Shown here: in pieces, positions 23,008-36,470 of the stretch
Position numbering within the stretch: position 1 is the first letter of the stretch
How the letters are laid out: every line of letters begins with the position of its first letter
DNA from: Gordionus sp. m RMFG-2023
Taxonomy: Eukaryota; Nematomorpha; Gordioida; Chordodea; Parachordodidae
Length of the DNA stretch: 64,000 nucleotides
Direction of reading: 5' to 3'
Assembly (NCBI RefSeq): GCF_954871325.1
Contig: NC_088775.1
Location: 59,497,561-59,561,560 of the forward strand
Position numbers and translations under genes: made by a program
Notes under the pieces: generated by a model
What the model was told of the DNA's origin: nothing
The model's input: only the letters and a program-made list of their open reading frames with translations
Databases searched by the model: none

Positions 23008-24554
23008 TAGTGTTGTTAATTTGCTTGGTCGTAAAATTTACCCCGTGGTTTATACCTCTGGTTTAGACCCGGGGTTCAGATAAACGAAAACTAAGAAAAA
23101 TAAATTTCATTTACTAATCTTAAATTAAATCTTATTATACATTCTAATTATAAATTAGAGCTTTGTTTATTGTTTTATTACACATTAATTAATCTCATTT
23201 TCTTGCCATTTAAATATTGATTGGAATCAATTTGACCTAGCCATTTTATTTCTTCCAGACTACGTTAAATTCACATATATATTAGTTTATATATTATATA
23301 GTACAACCTTCTTCAAAACTTTTGTGGGGTTTATAGAATTAAAATACAACTTTAAAAAAAATTCTTAGTTATAATATCGATAATTAATTATTTCTTGAAC
23401 ATATTATTTTTTAAAATTTGCCATAACATAATTATCCTTAACAATCAGCATGCATTTTTTTAATAATAATTATTAATTATTATTTTTCAGTGTTGTGATG
23501 ATTTAATAAACATGTTGATTAAATTAAAAATAAATCCCTTTGAGATAGAAATATTTTGTTTATGAAAATATTAAAATAACACACTTACTTTTAAAAATTT
23601 GGAGTTGAAAGAAAATGTCGAGAAAAACATTATTTTTTAAAAACTACCGATAATTTAACTTTAATTAATATTAAAGTTAATTCTTTTTAAATTTTACGAC
23701 AATTTTAATTTTAAATTTCTTCAAACTAAATATTATTTTAGCCGTTAAAAAATCGGATAGACCAAGTTTTTAGCCGAAAACTATAACTCTGGCTTTGGAG
23801 TCTTTCTTAAAAAGATAGAGGCTCAAATTTAGAAGAAATTAATATAAATTAAAACACCTTAATGTTAACGGATTTTCTTCGGCAAGCGCCTGAAGATTAA
23901 GCCAAGTTAGCCTTTATTTAGCCATTATTCAGTTATAGCTTAAACTATATAAAAAGTGTAAATTGATTTTATATATTTTGACTTCAGAATAGGCAGGAGA
24001 ACCCCCCCCCCCTAAATAAAACTAATATTCAGAAGTATTCTAAATATCCCATTCAAGCTAAATCTTGTCGAATTTAGGAACTAATGCTATCAAATGTACT
24101 TCTCCAAGATACATTTCTAAAATTATAAAAAAAATTAATATTAAAAAATAAGCGATGAAATTAAACAAATTCGGCTATAAAGTTCGCACCTAATTCTGAA
24201 CTAGTATGGGGCATAGCAATTAAGCCTGGGCATGCTGAAACGTTTTAAGAAAGTTTCCATGGCCCATCCACTGGTTTGTTGTTTTGAATCTATTTTTTTA
24301 ATGCCGGGAATTATTTTAAACCTCAAAAAAAGAAAGGATTTATATTTTGATTTAAAAATTAAAAGAAAAGAAAATAATATCTAATATGAAATTAAAGAAA
24401 AATTTAAATTGTTACTGGATATATAAAATCCAAATGTGTTATTCATCTGAACCCTGGGCCTGTGCTCGAGGTTCATGCTCAGAGCTGGTTTAGTCGATTT
24501 TTAGACCCAAACTCCGGGTCTGGGTATTACACAACCAACCAATTAACAACACTA
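23008..24554. mobile_element. hAT-like element in intron 2, perfect 8-bp duplication
   Basis: Starts TAGTGTTGTTAATTTGC and ends AATTAACAACACTA. ATCGTGGT is repeated exactly at 23000-23007 and 24555-24562. The terminal bases are those of the FB MITEs, suggesting the same transposase family. Both subterminal regions carry a CCCGGGTC-type word. The interior is A+T-rich with a C run at 24002-24012, and no transposase was recognised. Confidence 0.9.
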
Positions 24555-24775
24555 ATCGTGGTAATCCTTTTTTTTCAAAAGTTTTTTCTATCGTGTAGAA
24601 AGTAGTAATGATCAAGGGTTTGACTGAACAGCAAATGTTGCAATATTTATATTCATTATTAATTAAGTTCTGATTTCATACTTCAAAAATAAGCAAGCAA
24701 TTTAAATGAAATATTGGATATATTAATATATAAATTAATATATAATTATTTTCAAAATTTTTATTTAAAATAATT

Positions 24776-25140
24776 GGGCAGGGCCGGGCCTAATATTTTT
24801 TAAAAAAATTCGGGCCCGGTCGGGTCGGACCTTGGAAATTTTTTTATTATCAATTTATATTGAATTTTTTATGTAAAATAAAAATATTTGATTTTATTTT
24901 TTAAAACTAAACGACATATAACATATGTATTTATTTTGAGTAATTATAAAAATTAATTTCTATATTTAAATAAATTCGGTCCCGGCCGGGCCGATAAATT
25001 TTTTTAAATAAAATTTCGAATTCGGGCCGGGCCGGCAAAACTTTTTTAAAAAAATTTCGGATTCGGGCCAGACCGGCAAAACTTTTATAAAAAAAATTTC
25101 GGACCGGGCCGGGCTTGAAAAATTAGGCCCGATGCAGATC
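24776..25140. mobile_element. GC-rich MITE (GCM family), ends unclear
   Basis: Repeated GGGCCGGGCC and CGGGCCCGG words alternate with T/A runs, especially near 24780-24830 and 24975-25130. The CAGAGACC ends are not visible, so limits are approximate. Confidence 0.6.
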
Positions 25141-25149
25141 ATTATCTTA

Positions 25150-26950
25150 AATACAAGACACTTTTATAAAATTATCATTACCAATTTAGAATAGTTATAA
25201 AATATAATTTTTATTATTTATTGGTGAAGAACATAACATAAGCATATAATAAGAATGAATATTACAATAATTAATAGAATATTTAATGACGAGTTAATTA
25301 TAATAATTAAGCCATTTATTATTAGTTTTAGCCCATGCATAGCATAGTCAGGGAAGGGATACTAGTATTTTTAAGGTGAGTTGAAATAATAATTTGCAAA
25401 AGAGTATTTAAAATAGAATCATTATTTTTTAAGATAATCAATTTTTCAAATAATTTATCATTAAACCTTTGCCGTTTCGGTATATTTTACATTGTGCCAA
25501 AACTAAATAACCTTTCAACTGGAGCTTATTAAGATATTGCAGTATTATATTTAAAGAAAACTCCTTAGTGGAAGGATAAAAGTAAGCATTTCTAATGTAT
25601 TTCGACGGTCTTTAAAATAATTTAAAATCCAGCTCAATTTTATTTGTATTATTGAACTCAGTAACATTTGTTTCACCAAAAGAAAAATGATCATCATTTT
25701 CTGTATTAGATATTAAATCTTGATGTTATAGTTTGAACTTGATTATACACTACTGGTACTAAATTTAGTGCTTCTTTTAATAATACAAAAGTATTTTTTT
25801 TTTATCATCCGACAATTCATAAGTTCTTAAAATATAGATGGGATAATAGTGCCACAAAAGCCTCGTTATATTTATCATCATAAGAAAAAAATTCCCCAAA
25901 TCTTTTGTATCTTGGACAACTTTTAATAAAGGTAGAAAATATTTCAACTTATGTTTTAAGTTTACTTAAGTCCCTTTTATCCACAAATAGTATGGGCACT
26001 AATTCTGTTCTACTCTGCTCTTGTAGTTTGTCTAAACAATATCCGCTTCTTTAAATGGGACAATCAATTATTTCAAATAATAAATTAAAATGAGATTTAT
26101 ATTTTAACAGTGAATTCATACTATCCTATAGGCTATTTCAGATGATTATGCAAGGAAATTTTAGCTGATTGCTTGTTATCTCCCTTATCTTTTCAGAAGA
26201 TTTGAGCCTTACACTTGCATTCCATAATACACATTTTCCATTACTCCATTTCAATTTTATTTTGTGTAATTATTGGTTTTATTTTATTAATGGCATTAAA
26301 TGAAGCTGAAATAGTGGGTTGAATTTTTTTTATTATGGTAGAGTTTGCTTTATATTGGGTATGCTTAAATGGTATTTCTAATTTTTTTAAAAAATATATA
26401 ATTATATATTAACTTAAAATTATCATATAAATAATATATAATATGTTTAAAAAAATTTGCAGAGGAGTATGTTGAACCCTTTATCATTTTTTTGTGTTTA
26501 CAGGTTTGACATTCAGCTTATACATTTTCTTTTGACTTGAACTATTTAAAAAATTTTGCATCTAAAATTTTAGGATTGGGATTTGATTCAGGGGAACTTA
26601 TTTCCATAATTTTCCTTTCACTTCCTTCTTCATTACCATGAGTGTTAATCATAGTTTACAGTGATATTCTTTATATCACAATTTATTACTGGATTATTAA
26701 AAATTTTGGGACAAATTTTTTAAATTTTTTCTCTCAACAAGGGTAATTATTTTATTAATTTATATAAATTAAATAAATAATATTTTTCTAAAAAATGTGT
26801 TTTATTTTCATTAAAATTTATTTATTATTGCTAACTAAAATTAAATCATTAATAATTTTAAATTTTGGTGGCCAAAGATTTTTTCTAGGGGCCAGGTTTG
26901 GGGGCTAAAAATTTTTTAGGGAGCCCGCCCCATAGCTAACAGCCCTGCTC
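25150..26950 (-). pseudogene. hAT transposon relic, minus strand
   Basis: About 25600-25400 (minus) reads APVERLFSFGT followed by KRQRFNDKLFEKLIILKNN, the hAT dimerisation motif and tail. Further upstream on the minus strand are degraded pieces up to ~26650. A likely end lies at 26920-26945: read from the right it is CAGGGCTGTTAGCTATGGGG, a hAT-type terminus. The left end was not found, and many stops and shifts are present. Confidence 0.65.
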
Positions 26951-27828
26951 TTGATATACCTTTTCCCACAATAATGATTCACAAAAATTTACTTATTTTC
27001 CTCATCATCTCTTGAAGACATTCAACTACTTCAAAACGAGTTAAAATTGACTGTCACGAATGGCTGGAAGCCTTGCCGAGCCAAAACCTGGTGATCTTAA
27101 CCAATGAGAAACTAAGAGTGACATAAGATTTAGACTCGGATGCAACCCAGTTAAATGACACTCTTCAATAAACAAATTATTTTGCCTCCTTATAAAAAAG
27201 GCTCACATACCTAATATTCTACAACCTTGCAATTTTTCAACAGATGACGGCTTAAGACCGGCCTGACCACTATTCCATGGAATGGTCAAATCTCTTATTT
27301 GGGGGTCTCATCTTTCCACACCAATATAAATAGTAACTTGCTTACTCTAGCAAAGACTAAAAAAATAAACAAAATAGAAACCTCAGCAATTTTATACGTC
27401 AATTGCAACTTCTATCTATATTTCTTAGTCTTCACATTAGAAACAAATTAACTCTTAATTAATAAAAATGTTATATAAAATTATGGTTATTTGCTCAATA
27501 TATCAATGCTAAAACAGAGGGAAAAGAGTTACATGGATGACATGGTTGGCTCTATGCTGATCCCAAGCTTCGTAAACCGTACTCATGAACTACCGAGCAA
27601 AATCGAAATTAATTTTGCACACATATCTTTAACTAAAACTATTAAGCTACTAAAATATTCAGGCATAAATATTGAAAGAATATGAAGTAATAACGCTTTT
27701 TAAATGACTGGGGTCTGCATAGTCCCACTCCCACCTGTGTTATGAAAGTTTAAATAATAATCATATTTCTACTACGTGATTTTGATTTATAAAAATATCA
27801 AAAAATAAAACATATATATATATATATG
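26951..27828. other. intron 2, unclassified
   Basis: 27040-27330 is less A+T-rich and contains short open frames, including 27491-27685 on the plus strand. I recognise no family and no splice-compatible MADD homology. Confidence 0.4.
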
Positions 27829-27990
27829 TAGTGTTATTAAAGGGCTCTTAAAAACGGCTAGCTCATTATTTTAGCCAAAAATAATAACGCAAGCCTGGAG
27901 ATTTTGCTCATAGATGAGTGACAGAAATGTTTCGACTTTCTACTAAATCTCGAGGCATGTGTTATTTTGATATTTTGACTTAAATCTTAA
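27829..27990. mobile_element. fold-back MITE (FB family), right part lost
   Basis: Starts TAGTGTTATTAAAGGGCTC next to an AT microsatellite and follows the family through the CGAAATCTCGAGGC-like centre. The right arm degenerates after about 27980. Confidence 0.65.
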
Positions 27991-28063
27991 CAACAATTTA
28001 AAAGTGAAAATCGAAGAATAAAACATAATATAGAAAGTGATAAATATATTTATTAATTTATAT

Positions 28064-28340
28064 CAGAGACCTCTTGCCGGGCCGTAATTTTTTTAATATA
28101 CCCAGTCCTAAAATATTTTTAAGAAAAGGACCCGGGTCATTTTAAAATAGAATATTTAAAATCTCCATTATTAGCTATAAAAATTTTAATAAAATTTAAT
28201 AGATTTTGAATATCCTTGCCGGGCCGATATTTTTTTTACAAAAAAGAATCCAGGCCGGGCCTGAAGGGTGGCCTGAGCCGGGCCTAAAAAAATTAAAAAA
28301 ATCCAGGTCGGGCCGTGCAAATGGTACTTTTGCAGGTCAT
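28064..28340. mobile_element. GC-rich MITE (GCM family)
   Basis: Starts CAGAGACCTCTTGCCGGGCC and ends near GTACTTTTGCAGGTC, where the last bases of the terminus appear altered. The interior has CCGGGCCTGA-type words. Confidence 0.75.
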
Positions 28341-28869
28341 ATTTTCAATAATTTATTTTTAATGACTTTGTCTACAATTTAAAAAAAAATCAGACTGTTT
28401 TCTGGTTCATAATATTTTTGAAACTTATAACTAGGACCTATTTTTTGGTTTGTTTTTGGGTTGGAAAGAGTTACAAAAATACGTTACATACGTCTATTTA
28501 ACTCTTTCTTTTTGGGCTGTTTAGAAGAAGCTATATAAACGCCTAAACCTCCTACTGCTTAGAAATAAGAAGAATCAGGACATGACGAATTTTATTAAGG
28601 GAGTTTATAAACAATTTATACCTCAGAATTTGTAGTTTAGTCAAACCACATGGTTAATGTAAATTAATTTATAATTTTTTTATCATTATTTATTTATTTT
28701 TAATCATAAAAATAAATTATGTATTTATTATTTTTTAACATATTTTTAATTTATTTATCACGTTTTTTTCAATTTATTACTAATTATATAGAATATTCTT
28801 AGTTTAATAAAAAAAATTCGAAATATATTTTCTTAAATATTAAAAATTATATATCAATTCCGTAAAAAT

Positions 28870-29125
28870 TTTAAATTCAAACGCCACTTTTATTGGATCG
28901 GAAAATTTAATAATATTGACCGATAACTGATATTATTAAAAAAAAGAATAATCAGCCCAATTCTATAAAAATCAGAGACCTGCTGGCCCGGCCCTAAGCT
29001 CGACCCGGGTATACGGGCCGGGCCATATTTAATTTTTTAAATATACTTAAGCCGGGCTTAAAAAATGTTTAAAAATCAGGCCGGACCTAAAAATTTTTTT
29101 AAAAAATACCCGGGCATATTTTAAA
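28870..29125. mobile_element. Z-like fragment followed by a partial GC-rich MITE
   Basis: 28890-28945 has ATTGGATCGG and ATTGACCGATAACTGATATT, matching the right end of element Z. From 28973, CAGAGACCTGCTGGCCCGGCC begins a GCM copy that fades near 29125 without a clear right end. Confidence 0.6.
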
Positions 29126-31724
29126 TCGCCATTAAGGGAAACCGGAGTTATATTGTCCATAAAAAATAGATGAAGCAAATTTTCTAAAATGTTTAAGAGT
29201 ATTTTTATTCTTTACATATATCTCTACGGTAGAAATTAATGTTTAGAAAAAAATCTTTTAGTATTAATATAAAATTTAAAAAAAGGAAAATTTATATGAA
29301 AAATACCAGGGGGTACATTATCCTTGCGTTGCATATCATAGCGCTTTTTTATTTTTAGATTTTCAAATATTTTTTATATAAAAATGTCAATTCTAAGTAA
29401 ATAAATAAAAATAAATTGTCAAATATATTAAATTCACCAGGTTCATCTATATTATGTATATCACCAGGAAGCTTGTTATCACTTAAAACTGTTATATAAT
29501 TTACAAAATATAAGTCGCTCAACTTCATATTGTCATTCGGTACCTTAGACAAACTAGTAATTTATAATATTCATAAAAAAAAATTAGATTTTTTTGTTCA
29601 AAATAATCCCAGCTTAAAAATAGCTAGTACCCCGCCTAAACCTGCCCCAGGTCTTAAAAATTAATTAAAATCTAATGAGAATATTAATTACCATAAATAT
29701 TGTTAATATTTTTATACATGATAAATTGAGCCTATTATATCATTTAGAATTGATGCCTGGGTAATAAAAAAAGCAAAAATTTAAATATGAGCAATTATGT
29801 GTCTAACATTTTTAGACCTACTTAAGCACCTTATTAAAATACATATTTGACTTTTTCAAATCTCAAAGTTTGCTAATTTTTAATTATTTGAGAAGAAATT
29901 ACCTATTCCGGGATTACACTATCCCCGGTCTCCCCTATTAAATATAAAAATTAAAAATAAATATACAATATTTAAAAAAAATTTGGGCCGGGCCTAATAT
30001 AAAACCTGGGCTGGCCTCAAATTTTTTTAAAAAAATTATCAATTTAAATATTAAAATACTCTTCATAAAGGCAAGCCCATTTTTGAACAACTTTTCTTAA
30101 TTTTTTAAACATACATTTTAGAAAGAATGAAAAGGTAAAAAAAATAAGAAAATGTATTTTTTTAAATAGCTTTTTAACGATAAACTCCCAAATATCAGTT
30201 GTTCATATCTTACCTCCCCACCTGCTATTGTGACGCATTTTGTAATATTCTCAGCCGTGATATCTAAAATCTCTTTAGGTCGGTATTTTCAGAGCAACGT
30301 GAAAATTTTCAAATTTATATATATTAAAATTAAAACCACAACCTTTTTTTGGGTTGTTGCTGGGTATTTAATAACCTTTTAATGTTCTTACAAAGAACAA
30401 AAATTAGTTTGACATATGCTATCGGATCATGTAAATATTGAAGATGATTAAATTTAATGAAACCCCCAAAATATTATCATGATAATAAGTTTGTTCATGC
30501 AGAGCTTTAGTCGAAACGAGTATTGTTAAATTAATGTCTATATTCACCCGCTCCCACTTCCCTGTTTCTTGGCTGATATTGAATTTCTAAGCTGGTTTTG
30601 CAGACCTATAGTTATAGCCCATATAGCTTAAAGGTTAAAAACATTCTAGTTCCCTATCCTTTTAGGCTAATATGGGCTATGTTGGGTTAGTTTATATATG
30701 AGATTTTTTTTATCAGCGAACGATCAACCACAGAAACCTTATTCTATTAATTTATATTATTTTTTTTATCTCCCACCCCGACCCTTTTAAAAACGAATAT
30801 AGAATGTAAATGTAATGAATGTTATACATAATTGAATATATCTTTTCCTTGTTCAACAATATATATTATGATCTCTTACTGATATCTAAAAATCAATAAA
30901 TATTAATTTAAAAATTTGGCCCTAATATTTGTTAAATATAATTACTGATCTTAAATCGATAATATGTTTAGTGCTAATATATTATAATTTTATACATCAA
31001 TAAAAATTAGGATTATGAAATTATAAATTCGCGAATAGTATTTTCGCCGATTTAATATAATATCCCCTTTAACTTGATTAGCGTGATCTCTTTCTTATGT
31101 TAATTAGTGTCATGTAAATTTAAAATAATAAAATTATCCTTTTTTTTACTATGTAAAAATTATACCTGGATATTTAAATCCATGTAATTTACAGCCCTGG
31201 TGGGGTTTTGGAATTTGGTCATTTATCAACGGAAATATGAGAAGTTAATGAATGATGTATTATATCATCTTTTTAAAAATAATTAAAATTAAAATAAATA
31301 TATTCGAAAAAAAATGATATTATAATTTATTTGGGCACCTGTGAATTGTGAGATTGTATTCAAACACATCATAAATATGGATATGTTTTCCATTGTAACA
31401 TCGGTATTGCTACCCAAATTTCAAGAATTTTTTTTGCTCTCAAAGATGGTAACAATTAGGATTATAATATTGTTTACGAAGGACTATTTGCAATTTAAGT
31501 GGATTCTACTCGGGTATAAAAAATCGATCCAGTCCGTATTTTTAAAGTCTCCTTCGGGTTTTTAAATCATAACCTTAAGATCTCTTATAATTATTTCTAT
31601 AAAATATAAATCCTGGTTATAACATATTGTTAAGGACTCAGGAATATCCGAGTTTTTAGTAGACCTTTATTCTCAAAAATCCTCATAATAAAATGACGGA
31701 AACATTATATGGACAAAATATACT
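29126..31724. other. intron 2, mostly unrecognised; GCM scraps
   Basis: Short GCM-like scraps near 29630-29660 and 29985-30045 (TTTGGGCCGGGCCTAA). The rest has no gene or transposon that I can name; several short open frames look like chance. Confidence 0.4.
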
Positions 31725-32394
31725 CTAATCATCAGAGTTGTTAAAGTAATCTAGTTATATTTTAGAAGTATCGGTATCTATTTTTAGATATATTATGATA
31801 TAATTTTATTTTACGTTTTTTATATTAAAAATAATAATATTTGATTTAAATTTCTTAAGTTCGAGTTTTTAAAAAACTAATCAAATATTTTAATTTACCC
31901 AAAGGATGACGACAACATGGTAAATTTTTTAATTATGATCTATTAAAGTTTCCAACTCACTGTAAACAGATAACCTTCTAATAATTTAATATCTATTTTT
32001 TTTAGAAGATTTGAAATAATATAAATTTTTGTACTAATCAAATTTTCACTATTTTATCAGGATTTCAGTATATTAAAAGATTATCCAAATGTTAAGTTGT
32101 TAATAAAATATAACACCACTCTGCCGTCAAATGCCACGATAGAAAGATTTAGTGTGGCTTAAAATTTTGAGAATGCTTCATTATTAAAATCTAACAATGA
32201 TTACTTACTGGCTGATAGCCCGGCAAGAATGACAGAAAATCCGAATTTTCACCTTAGTTTGATGATAGATTAATCAGAAATTCCGCCCAAAAGGGGGTCT
32301 GGGGGCGACACATAACTCAAAAATCAGCTTATCTTATGAATAAATAATATGAGGAATAAATATGGAGAATATATTTATACGCAAATAACTGGCC

Positions 32395-33260
32395 TCCCAA
32401 CTATGTAATCACTATTGATCTCCTAAGATTGTGACACTCCCACTAAGATGATAATAATAATTATAGTCAAAAAATATTTTAATTATCTTTTATTTGGTAC
32501 CTATATCAATATTTTATGTTGATAAAATATTCCTGACCCCCCATAGACTAGAAAACTTTAAGTCATATTTAACATATGGCCATAAGATATTTTAATTACT
32601 TTTATTTGAAACCCATATCAATATTTTAGGTTGATAAAAATATTACTGAATCCTCCCCCCCTCCCTCCCTAAGACCTAGACATTACCACTTAAAAAATAT
32701 TTAGCATTATAGTAAAAAGATATTTTTAACCTTAATTTTATCAATATTTGTGTTGATAAAAATATTCCTGACCCCCCCCCCCACACCACACCACCCCTTA
32801 AGACTTAGGCCCGCTCACTTAGAGTGATAATTATGATTTCAATTGAAAAATATTTTATTTACCTTTTATTTGATACCCATATCAAATTTTTAGATTTACC
32901 CCCCCCCCCCCAAATCAAATCCAACCTATAAGGCCAAGAATAAATATTCTTATTTTAACCAAGATTTTTAATTAGCTTCTATTTGTTATCCATTTGTGTT
33001 TATAAAATATTCCTGACCCTCAAGACCTAGACTCACCCACATAGGTGTTAATTATCATTATAATCAAAAGATAAATTAACTACCTTTTATTTTATACCCA
33101 TATTAAATTTTTATTTTAACCCCCCCCCCCTCCCACCATCTGGATCAAGTCCAACCCATTAAGATCAAGAGTACTATTATTTCAGTCAAAATATATTTAA
33201 TTAGCTTCTATTTGATACTTATATCAATCATTTATCTTGATGAAAATATTCCTGACATCC
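32395..33260. repeat. degenerate C-rich tandem repeat, ~100-130 bp unit, about seven copies
   Basis: Each unit has ATATTTTAATTACCTTTTATTTG, then ACCCATATCAATATTTT, then GATAAAAATATTCCTGACC, then a C-rich run and AAGACCTAGAC. C runs reach ten or more bases (near 32770, 32905 and 33121). Units differ by substitutions and indels, so the array is old. Confidence 0.7.
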
Positions 33261-33289
33261 TCGCCTACCTCCAGTCAGTCCAAGTCTAA

Positions 33290-33475
33290 CCCAGGCCCTA
33301 AAAAATTTTTTTTAAAAATACTCTTGACGTATATTTTAAAATCAAATATTTTATATCGTCATTATTACCTATAAAAATAAAATATTTTAAATAGAAATCT
33401 AAAACCTGGGCCGGGCCAGAAAAAATTAAAAAAAAATTCTGGACTGTGTTGTTCAAATGATACATCTGTAGGGTA
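33290..33475. mobile_element. GC-rich MITE (GCM family), partial
   Basis: CCAGGCCCTAAAAAATTT at the left and AACCTGGGCCGGGCC ... GATACATCTGTAGGGT at the right. The latter resembles the GGTACCTCTGCAGGTCTCTG end of better copies. The left terminus is missing. Confidence 0.6.
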
Positions 33476-33923
33476 TATCAAATACCATTGAATGAATATT
33501 CCCATAAATAATACTATTATTGAATATATGGTTGACCTTTTTTAAGATATATATAGATAATCATATAATTAATATATGTATTATTAAAATGTGTAACAAT
33601 ATATATTATGTATATAGATAAAATATAATTTCAATAAAAAATAATTAAGCTCACTTCAAAATTTAAATTTTAACAACTGGATACCATACATAGTTGTGTT
33701 AAAAATATTTCTTGATTGTATCTATACTTAGATACATTTGTAAAAAATTGTTTCTTTAAGCTGATACAGATACATCGTCTAAAAATTAAAATGTATCTTT
33801 ATCTACATATAGATTTGGAAAGTATCTTTTAACAACTCTGATAATAATCAAGTATAAGAAGCAAAACGTTTTTTTGTATTAACATTTTATCTAGCTAATT
33901 ATTATATTTTTATTATTATTAAG

Positions 33924-34085
33924 ATAACCATTTTGCCAGAACATTTCCTTCCTCGCTCGCTACTTTTTGCTCTTCCGGATTCTACCAGATTTTCCCTAAT
34001 AGATTTTCCGCTCCACTTGCCATTGGAACTTTTGGGTGTAGATACTTGTTTGAAAGTTTTGACCTGTATTATTTTGGAGCAAAAG
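33924..34085 (+). CDS. MADD: MADD/Rab3-GEF exon 3: DENN core
   Basis: Acceptor ATTATTAAG ends at 33923, donor GTTTTT starts at 34086; 162 nt, 54 codons, phase 0 at both ends. It encodes [20 protein letters not shown] followed by [20 protein letters not shown] and [14 protein letters not shown]. This is the signature of the central DENN domain of [25 protein letters not shown] followed by CL.VLT.ILLEHK. The [11 protein letters not shown] block is essentially unchanged, showing strong constraint. The match is unmistakable although the exon stands alone among repeats. Confidence 0.95.
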
Positions 34086-34924
34086 GTTTTTCCCTAAAAA
34101 ATGAACGTTTTGTAAAATTTTAATTTGAAAATAAATATAGAAATGCAGAGGGCTATCTGAAACTGAATCAGAAGAATTTGGGTTCGACAAATCGTTTATA
34201 GGATTCGAGTCTACATTTTAAAAAAAATATTTTATAAAGCTTTTTAATTTTTTAACTTTTTAACGACGATTAGCTTTCTTTGTTTAACTCATACTATTTT
34301 TTTATTCACAAATATGTGAAATTGAGGGAGAAGGGTAAAGACTATGAAAAAAGAATTGAACATGATAATAAAGGTTGCGAAGGATGAGCAAAAGAATTGC
34401 GTGATTTTAACATATTTAAGCAGGAGTTTTTTTGTATAAAAATAGTGGAAAGCATATTATTCTTCAGAAATTATACGATAAATCAATTTAACGGATTCTG
34501 AAAGAGCCGTTTTAGAGTTCTAATGTCTAAATTTTATTTAAAAAAATTAATTTATTATTGAAATTTACGAAATCGAATTGAACGCATAATGTATAAATGC
34601 GAGAATCATTTTATTTATTTTGAAAAATATTGGTGGTCGTAGCTTTAGTGTCTGTAAACTTCTGTACTACAATTAGATCCAAATTATCCTTCGAATCACT
34701 AAATTCATTCATTTTTTTGAAATGTTATATATGTGTAAATAAAATAATGCCATATAATTTAGTAAAAAATTATGTTAATAAATTTAAATAAAATTGAAAG
34801 TTTAAAAAGTTTACAAATCAATAATTTTAGAATTCACGAGTTTTAAATTCCCAAGCTTTATGAAAAAATTAACCTTTCATTTGTGCCTGTTTCTTTTTTA
34901 AACAAATCAACTTTTTTAAAATAG
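34086..34924. other. MADD intron 3 (0.84 kb)
   Basis: The only short intron in the window. A+T-rich, no transposon recognised, ending in a T-rich tract and AAAATAG. Confidence 0.7.
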
Positions 34925-35056
34925 GTCGTTGTTCAATCTAGAGATCACAATGTTTTAACTATGAGCGTTTTAGCGTTGGTAGCTATGATATACCCCATGG
35001 AATACATGTTCCCTATCATCCCACTACTGCCCGTTACACTACGGGGATCAGAACAG
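34925..35056 (+). CDS. MADD: MADD/Rab3-GEF exon 4: DENN core
   Basis: Acceptor TTTTTAAAATAG ends at 34924, donor GTAATA starts at 35057; 132 nt, 44 codons, phase 0 both sides. It encodes [20 protein letters not shown] and [16 protein letters not shown], ending LRGSEQ. Vertebrate and insect homologues read [36 protein letters not shown]...AEQ here. It joins directly to exon 3 (LEQK then VVVQSRD). Confidence 0.96.
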
Positions 35057-36010
35057 GTAATATCGAAAATAGGATTTTGAATTATTTAGAAATATTACAT
35101 ATAATTATATTGACAATATCTCGGCGGATATTTGAGAGCCTGGGGTAATTACTATTATTGATTTAAATCTTTATAATTGGTGCGCGAAACATAAAAATAG
35201 GCATAAATATGAAATTGTGAAGCAATCAAATGAATAGTGTGTTTAATTTGATAATTTTTTTTAAAAAAAAGAGAAAGTCATCGTAGATGTTCATTATTAT
35301 ATTTTCATGCAAAAAAAGCATCTAGGGGATTTTCTATCTTATTGATGTCATCCTTTTTAAAGAAAGCATCCATAGAAGTGGTTTTTTATGGTTATAACTT
35401 ACAACCAATCTATTGGAATCAGATTATTTGATCCTTCAAACCATCCATTTAGGTCATCTATGGACCCAGGAAGTTTGTAGGACCAGTTCATGATTAAATT
35501 TGGATGGAATAATTAGAAAGGTTGGAGAATAGAATCTAATAAATATAAATTAAGTATAATGTTATATTTTTATATTAACAACTTAAATTAATTATATTAG
35601 ATAAATTGCCAGGAATTTCCCTGAGCAAATGATTTGTTTTCCATGGAAGTATTTCCCATAGCATTTTTCGAATTTATGCTAATTTTTTTTTTTGCCATTT
35701 TTTTTATCTTTTATAATTTTTATCTTCAGTCAAATTTTAAATAACTTTTTATTAGTGCAATAATATCTGATAACCAAGAATTATCTCTCATTCTTATTAC
35801 ATCAACTTACTTACCAACTTACTGTTATTAGACGTTATTTTCTGTTACGTAACTTATAAGTTTGCTATATTGTAAAATATAGTGATATTTTTTTAGCCGT
35901 TTTTTGATCGTTATATTATAAATAAAATTTATATTTTAGAGATAAATATAAGAAATAGACAAAAAGTGAATCCAACATTTTTTAATGTTTCATTTTAGTT
36001 AAATATTGGT
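35057..36010. other. intron 4, proximal part, nothing recognised
   Basis: A+T-rich. A slightly less A+T-rich patch at 35310-35520 has no recognisable coding match. Confidence 0.4.
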
Positions 36011-36019
36011 GCAATGAAA

Positions 36020-36470
36020 TTCCATGCTATATGGGAAGGTATTTCAATTTCGCAATTAATCTAGTGAAAAGGGATTTGTACAAATCAAACACTCTGTATT
36101 AGCTGCAAAATTATTCTCAATTCCTCCATCCAGTACAACCATAAATAATATGGTCTTTGGAATAACACAGTCAAAGATAATACACACCATGGAAGAGTGA
36201 GAAAATGTTAATCAACATCTAGATGATGAAATTCGCCCAGTCTAATAAAATGGGAACAATCAATGAAGAAATGCATATATCTTATGAATGTATTTCGAGA
36301 TGATTTTTAATCATTTTATCTTTTATTAAAATTTTAACAACCCGAACCGTTAAGTATAATGGATTCAGTTTGATTACGCGTCAGGGACAAAATCATAAAG
36401 GTTCCCGTTCGGTTACGGTTCAGTTGCTTAAAATTATAAAGGATTCGGTTCGGTGACAAAAAACATTTAT
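36020..36470 (+). pseudogene. hAT (DUF659 type) dimerisation fragment with eroded end
   Basis: Around 36095-36215 the plus strand reads VLAAKLFSIPPSSTTINNM followed by VFGITQSKIIH. It resembles the LA.KIL.IPPSSAASERNFS.FGFIHSK block at the C-terminus of DUF659-type hAT transposases. 36335-36445 repeats GAACCGTTAAG and GGTTCGGTTACGGTTCAG words that probably belong to the element's end. Confidence 0.55.

Larger units (their letters stand above)
31733..33840 (+). mobile_element. hAT-X copy X3, with a tandem array inside
   Basis: Starts CAGAGTTGTTAAAGTAATC and ends AGTATCTTTTAACAACTCTG. Flanks CTAATCAT and ATAATAAT match at 6 of 8. Near 32060-32160 the plus strand keeps the dimerisation region (KYNTTLPSNATIERFSVA), clearly related to X2 at 37151-37609 but on the other strand. 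Most of the rest is the array at 32395-33260 and a GCM copy at 33290-33475. Worn flanks mark it as older than X. Confidence 0.8.

Noticed and set aside
27491-27685. 64-codon open frame as a missing MADD exon
   Set aside because: No MADD homology and no fitting splice signals; the real exon 3 was found at 33924-34085.
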